22,803 bases of DNA, from assembly GCA_030265145.1 (NCBI GenBank), contig JARBES010000116.1:9767794-9790596 (forward strand). Direction: 5' to 3'. The position numbers and the translations under genes are program-made. Source of the DNA: Strongylocentrotus pallidus (Eukaryota; Echinodermata; Echinoidea; Camarodonta; Strongylocentrotidae). The notes beneath the pieces are model-generated. The model was not told where the DNA came from. It saw only the letters and a list, made by a program, of their open reading frames with translations, and did no database searches. Positions 19,301 through 22,803 of the stretch are shown here, piece after piece (positions within the stretch are counted from its first letter, which is position 1; each line of letters opens with the position of its first letter).

Positions 19301-21373
19301 TTTTGGTCCATTTGTAAACTGGTCTATCTCTGAACTTGTTCTTGTCCTAGGTTCACCAGACCAAGACTCTGCATATGATGATGCAGAAGATGAGGTATCA
19401 TCACCGTCCAAGTCCATTGATCGTCAGTCACACCATCGGGCCAACACGACGGTCCATGTCTGCTGGCATCGCAATACAAGTGTTAGCATGGCAGACCATG
19501 TACAGGCAGTCGAGGTGAGACGTTTTCTTTTTCTTTTCTTTTCTTTTTAAGAGAGATAGTTTCAAATTGAGAATAGCTTTATCGAAAATTGTGAGGTTCT
19601 ATCGGACAGTTAAACTTGCCCATGCGTTGGTATATAGAGCGCAGCACACTGAGCCAACGGGTATTTCGCTCCTGTGCGTACTAGTGTCCCTTTACGCGTA
19701 CGTCCGTATGGGAGCGTAATACCTGTTGGCTCAGTGTTCACCAGGTGCCTACTTCACAAACGACTATATACCTTTGCATGAACATCTTTGACCTCTTCAA
19801 TACTATGCCCAGATGTAGAAGGTTGGTTCGTTGGTTGGTTTTACCCGACTGCTAAGAAAGCAACCAGGGGACTGACGGCTTAAGTCCTCTCCAAGGGACT
19901 TGGTAATGAGGATTGATGTATGATATTTTATGGATGATGATATTTTATGTAACGGATGAAGACGGACGAAAACAAAATCACTTTAAATTTGTGTCAACTA
20001 TGCAAGAAAAAAACACCAAGTAAAATCATGCTTTATTTCCTCCTGCAAACAGTGTACATGATCATAGGCTTTTAGCTTGTTAGATCTAATACTCAACTTG
20101 ATAAATTTTCTTTCATATCTCCTTTATAGAATCAGCTGAGTGGGTTTTTGCTGCGTAAATTCAAGAATAGCAACGGATGGCAGAAGCTCTGGGTGGTCTT
20201 CACCAACTTCTGTCTCTTCTTCTACAAGAGCCATCAGGTATGTCTATTGATTTTGTACAGTGAAACCTGCACATAAAGACCACTCAACTTCCAGGGAGAC
20301 ATGAAAAGTGATCCTTATAAGCAGGTGGTCTTTATGTACAGGTTCCTTTAGTACAGGTTTCAATGAGAACCGATTTTCAAGGGAAGTGAAAAATTTGGTC
20401 TTTATAGACAGGTGGTCTTTCTAAACAGGTGGTCACTAAAGCAGGTTTGACTGTATATTGCACTCTGAGAGAGAGAATCGTATTGATTTATTGGGTGTTG
20501 GGTTGCTATGTCTCCAGACTAAGGACCACATTGTATAGAAGTTAAAATCTCGGGCACAACACCCTAGTAGTAGTAGTTTTCTTTGTTATTGTTTTGTTGG
20601 TGGTGCTGTTTTTCTCGTTATTCTTCTTATTTTCATTCTTTTTTTTGTTGCTATTGTCATTTTCACCATCATTATCACCATCTTCATCATCAATATCATC
20701 TTTATTATCAACTTCATCACCTTTTTTTTATTGATAATTTCAATTTATCATAATTGTTAATTTTTTCTCTTTTTTAGGATGACTACCCGTTGGCGAGCCT
20801 TCCTCTCCTGGGCTACTCCGTCATGATCCCAGTGGAAGAGGATGATATCCGTAAAGACTATGTCTTCAAGCTTCAGTTCAAGACACACGTCTACTTCTTC
20901 AGGGCAGAGAGCGAGTACACATTCAGCAGGTAAGCAGCTTGTAGTTTGTTGTTGTTCATAAGCACAAAGGTTACGTGAGCCCCCCTCTGTGAGCTAAGTT
21001 TTTGAACCATTTTTAACCCCAGTTCACATACTAGTCTGAGGAACGGAGTATTTTTCCCTAAACGCTGGCCTGCATTGAGATCAGATGGGAGGGGCGGCGA
21101 CAATCATTTTCGCTGCTCAGCGCGGTACTCAAACCTATGCGCGGGACGAAAGTCATAAGAGCCAGATGACTATCCGATTGTGCCACACCCCCTCCTAGTC
21201 ATCACTTATCAATAATGTAACATCCTTAGCGCACACCATTCAATTGACCTTTGACCGTTAACCTTTGTAAAGAGTATTCTGATTATTCCTTCTTTTCTCT
21301 TTCTATTTACAGATGGATGGAAGTCCTAAAGAGTGCCACATACTGCAGTAAGATGGACAACGATGTCATGTAA
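10737..21373 (+). CDS. FARP1: FARP-family RhoGEF (DH-PH-PH half), 14 exons, 5' part outside window
   Basis: Spliced coding sequence of 1601 nt (2 nt of a split codon, then 532 residues and a stop). Domains in visible numbering: Ser/Pro-rich linker 1-38; DH domain about 44-248, with CR1 motif AKEILTTERTYLKDL and CR3 motif LLKPVQRLLHYKLVLE; PH1 about 263-360 with the C-terminal helix Trp at 351; acidic Ser-rich linker 372-426; PH2 about 427-525 with Trp at 514. The order and wording match vertebrate FARP1/FARP2 as I recall them, including the ends of both PH domains. Known family role: guanine-nucleotide exchange on Rac-type GTPases at the plasma membrane, downstream of semaphorin-plexin signalling and at synapses, with the PH domains able to hold the DH domain in an autoinhibited state. 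All 13 introns are GT-AG and all phases agree. The FERM and FERM-adjacent domains are absent from the window and presumably lie upstream. Whether it is nearer FARP1 or FARP2 cannot be told; an invertebrate probably has one co-orthologue. Confidence 0.95.
10973..11372. mobile_element. TTAA-flanked foldback MITE (piggyBac-like target site)
   Basis: The left end is TTAA|AGGTATAGACACG at 10973, the right end CTTGTCTATACCT|TTAA ending at 11372; about 20 of 22 terminal bases are complementary. The TTAA at both ends fits the target duplication of the piggyBac superfamily. The inner arms pair again around gtgaaagaa (about 11055) and its complement (about 11325), interrupted by the C13 run, and the centre near 11180-11215 holds a small gtgtaca/tgtacac hairpin. 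Non-autonomous. The terminal bases are not the usual piggyBac CCC, so the superfamily is tentative. Confidence 0.7.
11001..11013. repeat. Homopolymer C13 inside a foldback element
   Basis: Thirteen consecutive C followed by tccccct, within the left arm of the TTAA-flanked foldback at 10973-11372. It interrupts the pairing of the two arms, so it probably grew after the element inserted. Confidence 0.85.
11631..11658. repeat. (GA)n microsatellite
   Basis: GAGA tract with one TA interruption, in the intron between visible exons 1 and 2. It generates the Ser/Leu-rich minus-strand frame at 11464-11703, which is not a gene. Confidence 0.9.
11659..12230. other. Intron 1, 3' part: nothing recognised
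   Basis: AT-rich, ending in a good pyrimidine tract before the acceptor at 12229-12230. No repeat or exon recognised. Confidence 0.6.
12231..12320 (+). CDS. FARP1: FARP visible exon 2: start of DH domain (CR1)
   Basis: Acceptor ttttcacag, donor gtaagt, phase 0 at both ends. It encodes residues 39-68, RHPPDRAYFIAKEI followed by LTTERTYLKDLEVVVV. The T-E-R-T-Y core is the conserved region 1 of Dbl-homology domains, whose Glu contacts switch 1 of the Rho GTPase in known DH structures. Near-identical to vertebrate FARP at this point. Confidence 0.96.
12321..12896. other. Intron 2, 5' part: nothing firm
   Basis: AT-rich intron. TTAAAGGTATA at about 12377 matches 11 bases of the TTAA foldback end at 10973, but no partner end follows, so it is not called. 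Confidence 0.5.
12897..13112 (+). mobile_element. tRNA-derived SINE with (AACC)n tail
   Basis: The head carries RNA polymerase III boxes: box A TGGCTCAGTGGTAG at 12905-12918 and box B AAGTTTGAAACCC at 12947-12959, spaced as in a tRNA. A tRNA-unrelated body follows, then four AACC units at 13097-13112. The body and tail match an inverted partial copy at 19821-19917 (shared: aatcctcattacca, ccctggttgcttt, and the aacc tail), which proves an interspersed family. The tail ends 16 nt before visible exon 3. Confidence 0.85.
13129..13259 (+). CDS. FARP1: FARP visible exon 3: DH domain, second helix region
   Basis: Acceptor ttcttacag, donor gtaaga; ends two bases into the Trp-112 codon. It encodes residues 69-111, beginning WFRKATTNEANLPETL and continuing with the ILFSHLDPIYEFHCKFLKEV helix. 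The family has the matching stretch around PLHKFHTNFLKEIEQRL. A SINE tail lies 16 nt upstream of the exon and a 50-bp tandem array begins 10 nt downstream. Confidence 0.95.
13270..13585. repeat. 50-bp tandem repeat, six copies
   Basis: Units of 50 bp (the first is 51) begin caatgtg(t/g)(t/a)gtccc and end atgtttac. There are five in a row, then a 15-bp insertion (cattattatgtttac) and a sixth unit. Copies differ by a few substitutions each. The array starts 10 nt after the donor of visible exon 3. Confidence 0.95.
13603..13840 (+). mobile_element. 5'-truncated LINE 3' end (reverse transcriptase C-terminus)
   Basis: Frame 13603-13740 reads DFAVAASKTWNSIPLSIKEI, then TCLATFKRSFKIYFSPSDLY and AIYLL before a stop. 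The pattern F-x-VAA-x-x-W-N-S-(I/L)-P-L-x-I plus T/S-F-K is typical of the C-terminal end of many non-LTR retrotransposon ORF2 proteins (CR1/L2/Jockey-like). A short 3' UTR with agcgct motifs follows (13785-13815). Only the last 45 codons remain; the 3' limit is approximate. Confidence 0.7.
13880..13961 (+). CDS. FARP1: FARP visible exon 4: DH domain, RIGD-type helix
   Basis: Acceptor caccccag, donor gtaaat. The first base completes Trp-112; residues 113-139 follow (EGRPNAQGKGMFQRVGDILL then KNAQHLK). This corresponds to the vertebrate FARP stretch YQRIGDVMLKNIQGMKHL. Ends in phase 0. Confidence 0.94.
13962..14604. other. Intron 4: nothing recognised
   Basis: A-rich sequence of about 640 nt with no exon, terminal repeats or known repeat. 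Confidence 0.6.
14605..14791 (+). CDS. FARP1: FARP visible exon 5: DH domain core with CR3
   Basis: Acceptor cttgtgcag, donor gtaagc; 187 nt, ending one base into the Arg-202 codon. It encodes residues 140-201, including FESFYRDFEIQKVCYLPFNT and then FLLKPVQRLLHYKLVLE, the conserved region 3 helix of DH domains. KPVQR here is closer to the general DH consensus than the vertebrate FARP wording, which I recall as RPLHR. The donor lies inside a 12-bp target-site duplication of a LINE insertion (see the LINE at 14798-15020), so a second copy of the same donor exists 235 nt downstream. Confidence 0.96.
14786..15032. repeat. Target-site duplication pair containing the exon 5 splice donor
   Basis: The direct repeat TAGAAAGTAAGC occurs at 14786-14797 (last 6 nt of exon 5 plus first 6 nt of the intron) and at 15021-15032. 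The bases just outside differ. Both copies carry the same donor sequence, at 14792 and 15027. Confidence 0.85.
14798..15020 (-). mobile_element. LINE 3'-end fragment with (GA)n tail, inserted at the exon 5 donor
   Basis: Read on the minus strand, it encodes ALTGKIVGRRSRGRRRILWM, then DSLQKLLEERGVEELGVVLI, then QKARSRGL, a stop, and NSMIAKVNQYGT. This is the familiar C-terminal end of one group of LINE ORF2 proteins (GK-x-x-G-x-RSRGR-x-R ... W-x-S-M-I-A-x-V ... G-T); the stop (TAG) sits where Trp (TGG) is expected. The 3' end is a (GA)n tail (14798-14815, CT on the + strand). Perfect 12-bp direct repeats TAGAAAGTAAGC flank it at 14786-14797 and 15021-15032, marking the target-site duplication. 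5'-truncated, about 223 bp. Confidence 0.85.
15033..15324. other. Intron 5, 3' part
   Basis: Begins with an (AAC)n/A-rich stretch, contains aaactggtactagaaagt near 15144, which resembles the exon 5 end, and finishes with an AT-rich region and a good acceptor. No other repeat recognised. Confidence 0.5.
15325..15375 (+). CDS. FARP1: FARP visible exon 6: 51-nt DH micro-exon
   Basis: Acceptor atttccaag, donor gtaagt. Two bases complete Arg-202; residues 203-218 read LVKHYQPSHPDYKDCK, and one base carries over. It matches the vertebrate LCKHHPPSHADFRDC segment after CR3. The short length is consistent with the phase-1 introns on both sides. Confidence 0.93.
15419..15535. mobile_element. Fragment of a GGGCCCTGTTTCATAAA-type interspersed repeat
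   Basis: Starts gggccctgtttcataaac and continues with ataacaagttacaataactg and a tgattggctgagagc phrase. I associate this wording with a repeat common in echinoderm and other marine invertebrate genomes (memory, not a search). The expected inverted end (tttatgaaac...gggccc) is not seen, so it is a fragment. Confidence 0.5.
15742..15872 (+). CDS. FARP1: FARP visible exon 7: end of DH domain and DH-PH1 junction
   Basis: Acceptor gtttttctcag, donor gtaagg. Residues 219-262 include ESVKRIENFQKLTELQRDLV followed by GMDTLIQPNR, matching the last long DH helix of FARP (vertebrate NFQKLHELKKDLIGIDNLV). The reading frame stays open across the donor and through the following GAT array as far as 16475, so intron retention would append about 200 residues. 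Confidence 0.95.
15887..16472. repeat. GAT/GGT trinucleotide array, 586 bp
   Basis: Imperfect (GAT)n with frequent GGT, GTT and GGGAGT variants, some in a higher-order pattern (gatgatggtgggagtga recurs about every 180-190 bp, near 16050, 16190 and 16380). The last bases switch to CATCATCATCAT (16460-16471), which can fold back on the array. It begins 14 nt after the exon 7 donor. The Met-rich (+) and Ile-rich (-) frames at 15729-16475 and 15662-16471 are products of the repeat. Confidence 0.95.
16730..16888 (+). CDS. FARP1: FARP visible exon 8: PH1 domain, N-terminal strands
   Basis: Acceptor tctccacag, donor gtaagt, phase 0 at both ends. Residues 263-315 hold FIREGCLHKLSRKGYQQRMF, then FLFSDVLVYTSKGVTP and NQFKVHGQIPLKGVV. 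These are the first beta strands of PH1 and correspond closely to vertebrate FARP (FIRLGSLSKLSGKGLQQRMF). The Lys/Arg residues around the first loop are where phosphoinositide binding would occur in a typical PH domain; whether FARP PH1 binds lipid cannot be read from this. Confidence 0.96.
16921..17084 (+). mobile_element. TA-flanked MITE, copy 1 (Tc1/mariner-pogo type)
   Basis: Ends CAGTAAAACCTG (5') and CAGGTTTGACTG (3') form inverted termini; the 5' flank is TA, the 3' flank has become TG. The interior shares ggtctttatgtacaggt and gtttcaatgaga with copies at 19058 and 20258. Non-autonomous, about 164 bp. Confidence 0.8.
17085..17525. other. Intron 8, 3' part: nothing recognised
   Basis: AT-rich, ends in a T-rich tract and acceptor. 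No repeat recognised. Confidence 0.55.
17526..17639 (+). CDS. FARP1: FARP visible exon 9: PH1 domain, C-terminal strands and helix
   Basis: Acceptor tatttcag, donor gtagga, phase 0 at both ends. Residues 316-353 read LEDSELDRSVANCFTLYGGN and then KTVVIAASTPEEKIRWME. The last part is the C-terminal PH helix with its near-invariant Trp (351). The exon is GC-rich against its AT-rich introns, as are all the exons here. Confidence 0.95.
17722..17865. mobile_element. hAT-like MITE with CAGGGATGCCAG termini
   Basis: The perfect inverted termini CAGGGATGCCAGT (17722) and ACTGGCATCCCTG (to 17865) bound 144 bp. CAGGG-type ends are common among hAT elements. An 8-bp target duplication is not evident, so the family is tentative. 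The minus-strand frame at 17690-17896 runs through it and is not a gene. Confidence 0.7.
17866..18433. other. Intron 9, 3' part: nothing firm
   Basis: Mostly AT-rich; 18080-18260 is somewhat richer in G and C (cagccggacctctg) and might be a decayed repeat. No exon recognised. Confidence 0.5.
18434..18488 (+). CDS. FARP1: FARP visible exon 10: end of PH1 helix
   Basis: Acceptor catttacag, donor gtgagt; 55 nt. Residues 354-371 read DIQLAMSMCQDDEVTDTL, and one base carries into Ser-372. DIQLAM continues the PH1 C-terminal helix (vertebrate VEDIQMAIDLA). The rest begins the acidic inter-PH linker. Confidence 0.92.
18489..19057. other. Intron 10, 5' part: nothing recognised
   Basis: AT-rich; short frames on both strands without motif. 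Confidence 0.55.
19058..19230 (-). mobile_element. TA-flanked MITE, copy 2 (inverted)
   Basis: Reverse orientation relative to copies 1 and 3: begins TAGTCAAACCTGC and ends ACAGGTTTCACTG, with TA on each side (19056-19057 and 19231-19232). The shared interior (ggaacctgtacataaagacc) matches the complement of the other copies. About 173 bp. Confidence 0.85.
19231..19350. other. Intron 10, end
   Basis: Short AT-rich spacer between MITE copy 2 and the exon 11 acceptor. Confidence 0.5.
19351..19514 (+). CDS. FARP1: FARP visible exon 11: inter-PH linker with conserved TVHVCWHRNTSVSM
   Basis: Acceptor ttgtcctag, donor gtgaga; 164 nt. Residues 372-426: an acidic Ser-rich start (SPDQDSAYDDAEDEVSSPSK) and then TVHVCWHRNTSVSM followed by ADHVQAVE. 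The second half is almost the same as in vertebrate FARP1/2 (HVCWHRNTSVSM), much better conserved than ordinary linker. The Ser-rich half looks phosphorylatable, which is inference. Confidence 0.95.
19618..19783. mobile_element. Long hairpin (foldback element)
   Basis: The inner arms 19647-19672 (cactgagccaacgggtat...) and 19710-19736 (...atacctgttggctcagtg) pair at about 24 of 27 positions. The outer arms ggtatatag (19629-19637) and ctatatacc (19764-19772) pair exactly, with catgc/gcatg beyond them. The loop is CpG-rich (acgcgtacgtccg). No coding capacity; target duplication not evident. Confidence 0.7.
19821..19917 (-). mobile_element. Inverted partial copy of the (AACC)n-tailed SINE
   Basis: Starts with (GGTT)n, the complement of the AACC tail, then the complement of the 3' body of the SINE at 12897-13112 (aagcaaccaggg, ggtaatgaggattgatg). 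The tRNA-like head is missing, so this copy is 5'-truncated. Confidence 0.8.
20130..20237 (+). CDS. FARP1: FARP visible exon 12: PH2 domain, first strands
   Basis: Acceptor cctttatag, donor gtatgt, phase 0 at both ends. Residues 427-462 read NQLSGFLLRKFKNSNGWQKL and then WVVFTNFCLFFYKSHQ. This opening of PH2 is close to identical with vertebrate FARP (GNLLRKFKNSNGWQKLWVVF), the best conserved part of the protein here. Confidence 0.97.
20258..20453 (+). mobile_element. TA-flanked MITE, copy 3
   Basis: CAGTGAAACCTGC at the 5' end, GCAGGTTTGACTG at the 3' end, TA on both sides (20256-20257, 20454-20455). About 196 bp, the longest copy, with a duplicated caggtggtctt segment inside (near 20323, 20410 and 20426). 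It begins 20 nt after the exon 12 donor. Confidence 0.85.
20658..20721. repeat. Degenerate CAT/ATC trinucleotide tract
   Basis: Imperfect CATCAT-type repeat, the complement of the GAT motif of the array at 15887-16472. It lies in the pyrimidine-rich intron end before exon 13. Confidence 0.7.
20778..20929 (+). CDS. FARP1: FARP visible exon 13: PH2 domain, central strands
   Basis: Acceptor ttttttag, donor gtaagc; 152 nt, ending two bases into Arg-513. Residues 463-512 include DDYPLASLPLLGYSVMIPVE, KDYVFKLQFKTHVYFF and RAESEYTFS, matching the vertebrate wording HPLASLPLLGYSLTIP and KDYVFKLHFKSHVYYFRAES. A reverse SINE tail begins 16 nt after the donor. Confidence 0.96.
20945..21192 (-). mobile_element. 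Second tRNA-derived SINE family, minus strand
   Basis: On the minus strand a tRNA-like head has box A TGGCACAATCGGATAG (21169-21184) and box B GGTTTGAGTACC (21124-21135), followed by a body and a (CAA)n-type tail (20945-20956). G/C-rich head and length of about 250 bp fit a SINE. The body is unlike the SINE at 12897-13112. The minus-strand frame at 20891-21103 lies in it and is not a gene. Confidence 0.7.
21313..21373 (+). CDS. FARP1: FARP visible exon 14: PH2 C-terminal helix and stop
   Basis: Acceptor ctatttacag. One base completes Arg-513; residues 514-532 read WMEVLKSATYCSKMDNDVM, then TAA at 21371-21373. Trp-514 is the PH2 C-terminal helix Trp (vertebrate FERWMEVIRSAT). The tail after the helix is short and unlike the vertebrate C-terminus. 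Confidence 0.95.
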
Positions 21374-22580
21374 CGGGTTGCCACTGAAGCAACGCGCAAA
21401 CTGCCTGAGAGGACATCCCCAAAGACATCATCTCCTTATACACCATCCTACATGTATTTCTTCCCGTGACCTGGGAAACTTGCAAGGAGTAAAGAGAGCA
21501 CAGAGAAATACATACTCTGCTTTCAACTTCTCCGCATCAAATGCCCGTGGAAATGTCTTAAGAATATAAAAAGTGGTCCATTCGTAGAAGAAAACATTGC
21601 CAAAGTTGTTGCTGACTCGTTTCTTTCTTACGTAAGCACTGTCGTAAACAAATTTCCATGTGTGCTTTTGTAAGAGACAGCTGATATTTCCTTTCTAGAG
21701 GTGTATAGAGACAAACCGCAAAACAATTTGGGTGGTTTGTGAAAAAAAGCGATGATGATCAAATCTATTTCTTTGATGTTTTTTTTGCGGTTGAGAAACA
21801 AGATTTATTATGCAAAATACACCAAACAACTTTAAAATCTCGCCAGACCGAGCATCGTGTATATCATATCATCTTTTCAACAAGAAAAATTGAAGAGTAT
21901 TGTGTCAAACCACTTATTATATGAATGTAGTAAAGGAGAGTTTTATACCTTACTTTCAGGTATGCTTATTATGTTTTTTACAAAAGGACCACTGCCAAGA
22001 GGGCCATGTTGGAAAGTTTTTTTTTTAAACCTTTTTGTACATCCCTCGCTTTTTTCTAGATCAACAAGTGTAGATGTATATGTATGTATTCTTGGTATAA
22101 AGAATTATTAGCTCATTCCCTGGTTATTTTGAGAAACGCTACCAAGATATCGTCCGCTGGAAGCCAGATGGGCATTAACTCGAAGACAACACAGAGTTAA
22201 AGCCCTTCTTGCGTTCAGCAGACACGATTAGAGCAATTTTTGAGCGTTTGTGTAGACTTTGAAAACAATCGCCTTGAAAAGTATAAACACAGTAGTTAGC
22301 AAAGCCTTGACAAAATTCCCCTTGAAAGTTCTTCAGACTCGACATCACCAAGCTCAAAATTGTGACGAATCGGCAATGGATGATGAGCACTAGATATGGG
22401 TGTGAATCCGGCACAACAGGATCAGTCTCTGAAGAGGGTTAGATCGTGAGGCTCTGAAAAGTTTTCTTCATGAGGTTTAATGCAAGCCAGTTTCATCTTG
22501 CTTTTCATAATAGAAGAACCAATGGAGAAAATATGGTATGGTATCCTCAAAAACAAAATAAAAATATTAACCTTAATATA
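21374..22580 (+). other. FARP1: 3' untranslated region of the FARP gene
   Basis: Runs from the stop codon to just beyond the best polyadenylation signal, about 1.2 kb. It is AT-rich with no long conserved-looking frame; the short frames at 21333-21569, 21739-21924 and 21857-22111 overlap and resemble nothing I know. A T-run lies at 22018-22026. The 3' limit is inferred from the signal alone. Confidence 0.7.
22557..22562 (+). promoter_or_regulatory. Polyadenylation signal AATAAA
   Basis: The only canonical AATAAA I see downstream of the FARP stop on the + strand, within aaaacaaaataaaaat. Cleavage would fall about 10-30 nt later. Non-canonical ATAAA-type hexamers occur earlier (for example near 21566 and 22097), so shorter 3' ends remain possible. 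Confidence 0.6.
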
Positions 22581-22803
22581 TATTAGAGATTGAGCATGTA
22601 GAAAACAAGGCTTAATAATACAACAAACCTTTTTGTAATCATTGCTGATACCTCACCGCTTATAATTTGCTTACAGACTTATATTAGGTCTGCGTTTTCG
22701 ATACTTATTTCTTTTATGCTAAATGATATATGCGAAATATTGTGATAACCTTTGAACAAAAAGTTATTTTCTTTTTCATTGTACATTGAAAATTGTATCC
22801 GAG
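22581..22803. other. Downstream flank, no gene seen
   Basis: AT-rich sequence after the predicted cleavage site. No exon, repeat or second gene start is recognisable. Confidence 0.5.

Noticed and set aside
19061-19417. 118-codon frame on the minus strand
   Set aside because: Made of the inverted MITE copy and the antisense of exon 11.

Overview
The window is eukaryotic genomic DNA from an invertebrate animal, most likely an echinoderm of the sea urchin type. The intronic DNA is AT-rich, all 13 introns seen are GT-AG, and the repeats (tRNA-derived SINEs, small TA-flanked MITEs, a GGGCCCTGTTTCATAAA-type repeat) resemble those I associate with echinoderms. The phylum is an inference; the gene family is not in doubt.

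One protein-coding gene is readable on the + strand. It is the 3' half of a FARP gene (FERM, ARHGEF and pleckstrin domain protein; co-orthologue of vertebrate FARP1/FARP2). Fourteen exons between 10737 and 21373 join in one uninterrupted frame to give 532 residues plus the stop: the end of a Ser/Pro-rich linker, a Dbl-homology (DH) RhoGEF domain, a first PH domain, an acidic Ser-rich linker with a strongly conserved TVHVCWHRNTSVSM motif, and a second PH domain at the C-terminus. The first visible exon starts inside a codon, so the FERM half must lie upstream, outside the window. A 3' UTR follows, with an AATAAA signal at 22557.

Positions 1-10736 hold no exon I can support firmly. They look like one long intron with G/C homopolymer runs, two C-rich tracts that could form G-quadruplexes on the minus strand, and a long foldback repeat at 9720-9914. 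Two weak candidates for upstream exons are noted: 9443-9497 (possible alternative first exon) and 10269-10333. Both end in the phase that the first firm exon needs.

The introns of the 3' half are crowded with repeats, several touching splice sites. They include a TTAA-flanked foldback, a tRNA-derived SINE with an (AACC)n tail and a second inverted partial copy, six copies of a 50-bp tandem repeat, two LINE 3'-end fragments, a 586-bp GAT array, three copies of one TA-flanked MITE (one inverted relative to the other two), a hAT-like MITE, a long hairpin and a second SINE family. The most striking observation is a LINE fragment whose 12-bp target-site duplication contains the splice donor of visible exon 5, so the donor now exists twice. 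I found no complete new gene system; what is unusual is the repeat architecture around an otherwise well-conserved gene.
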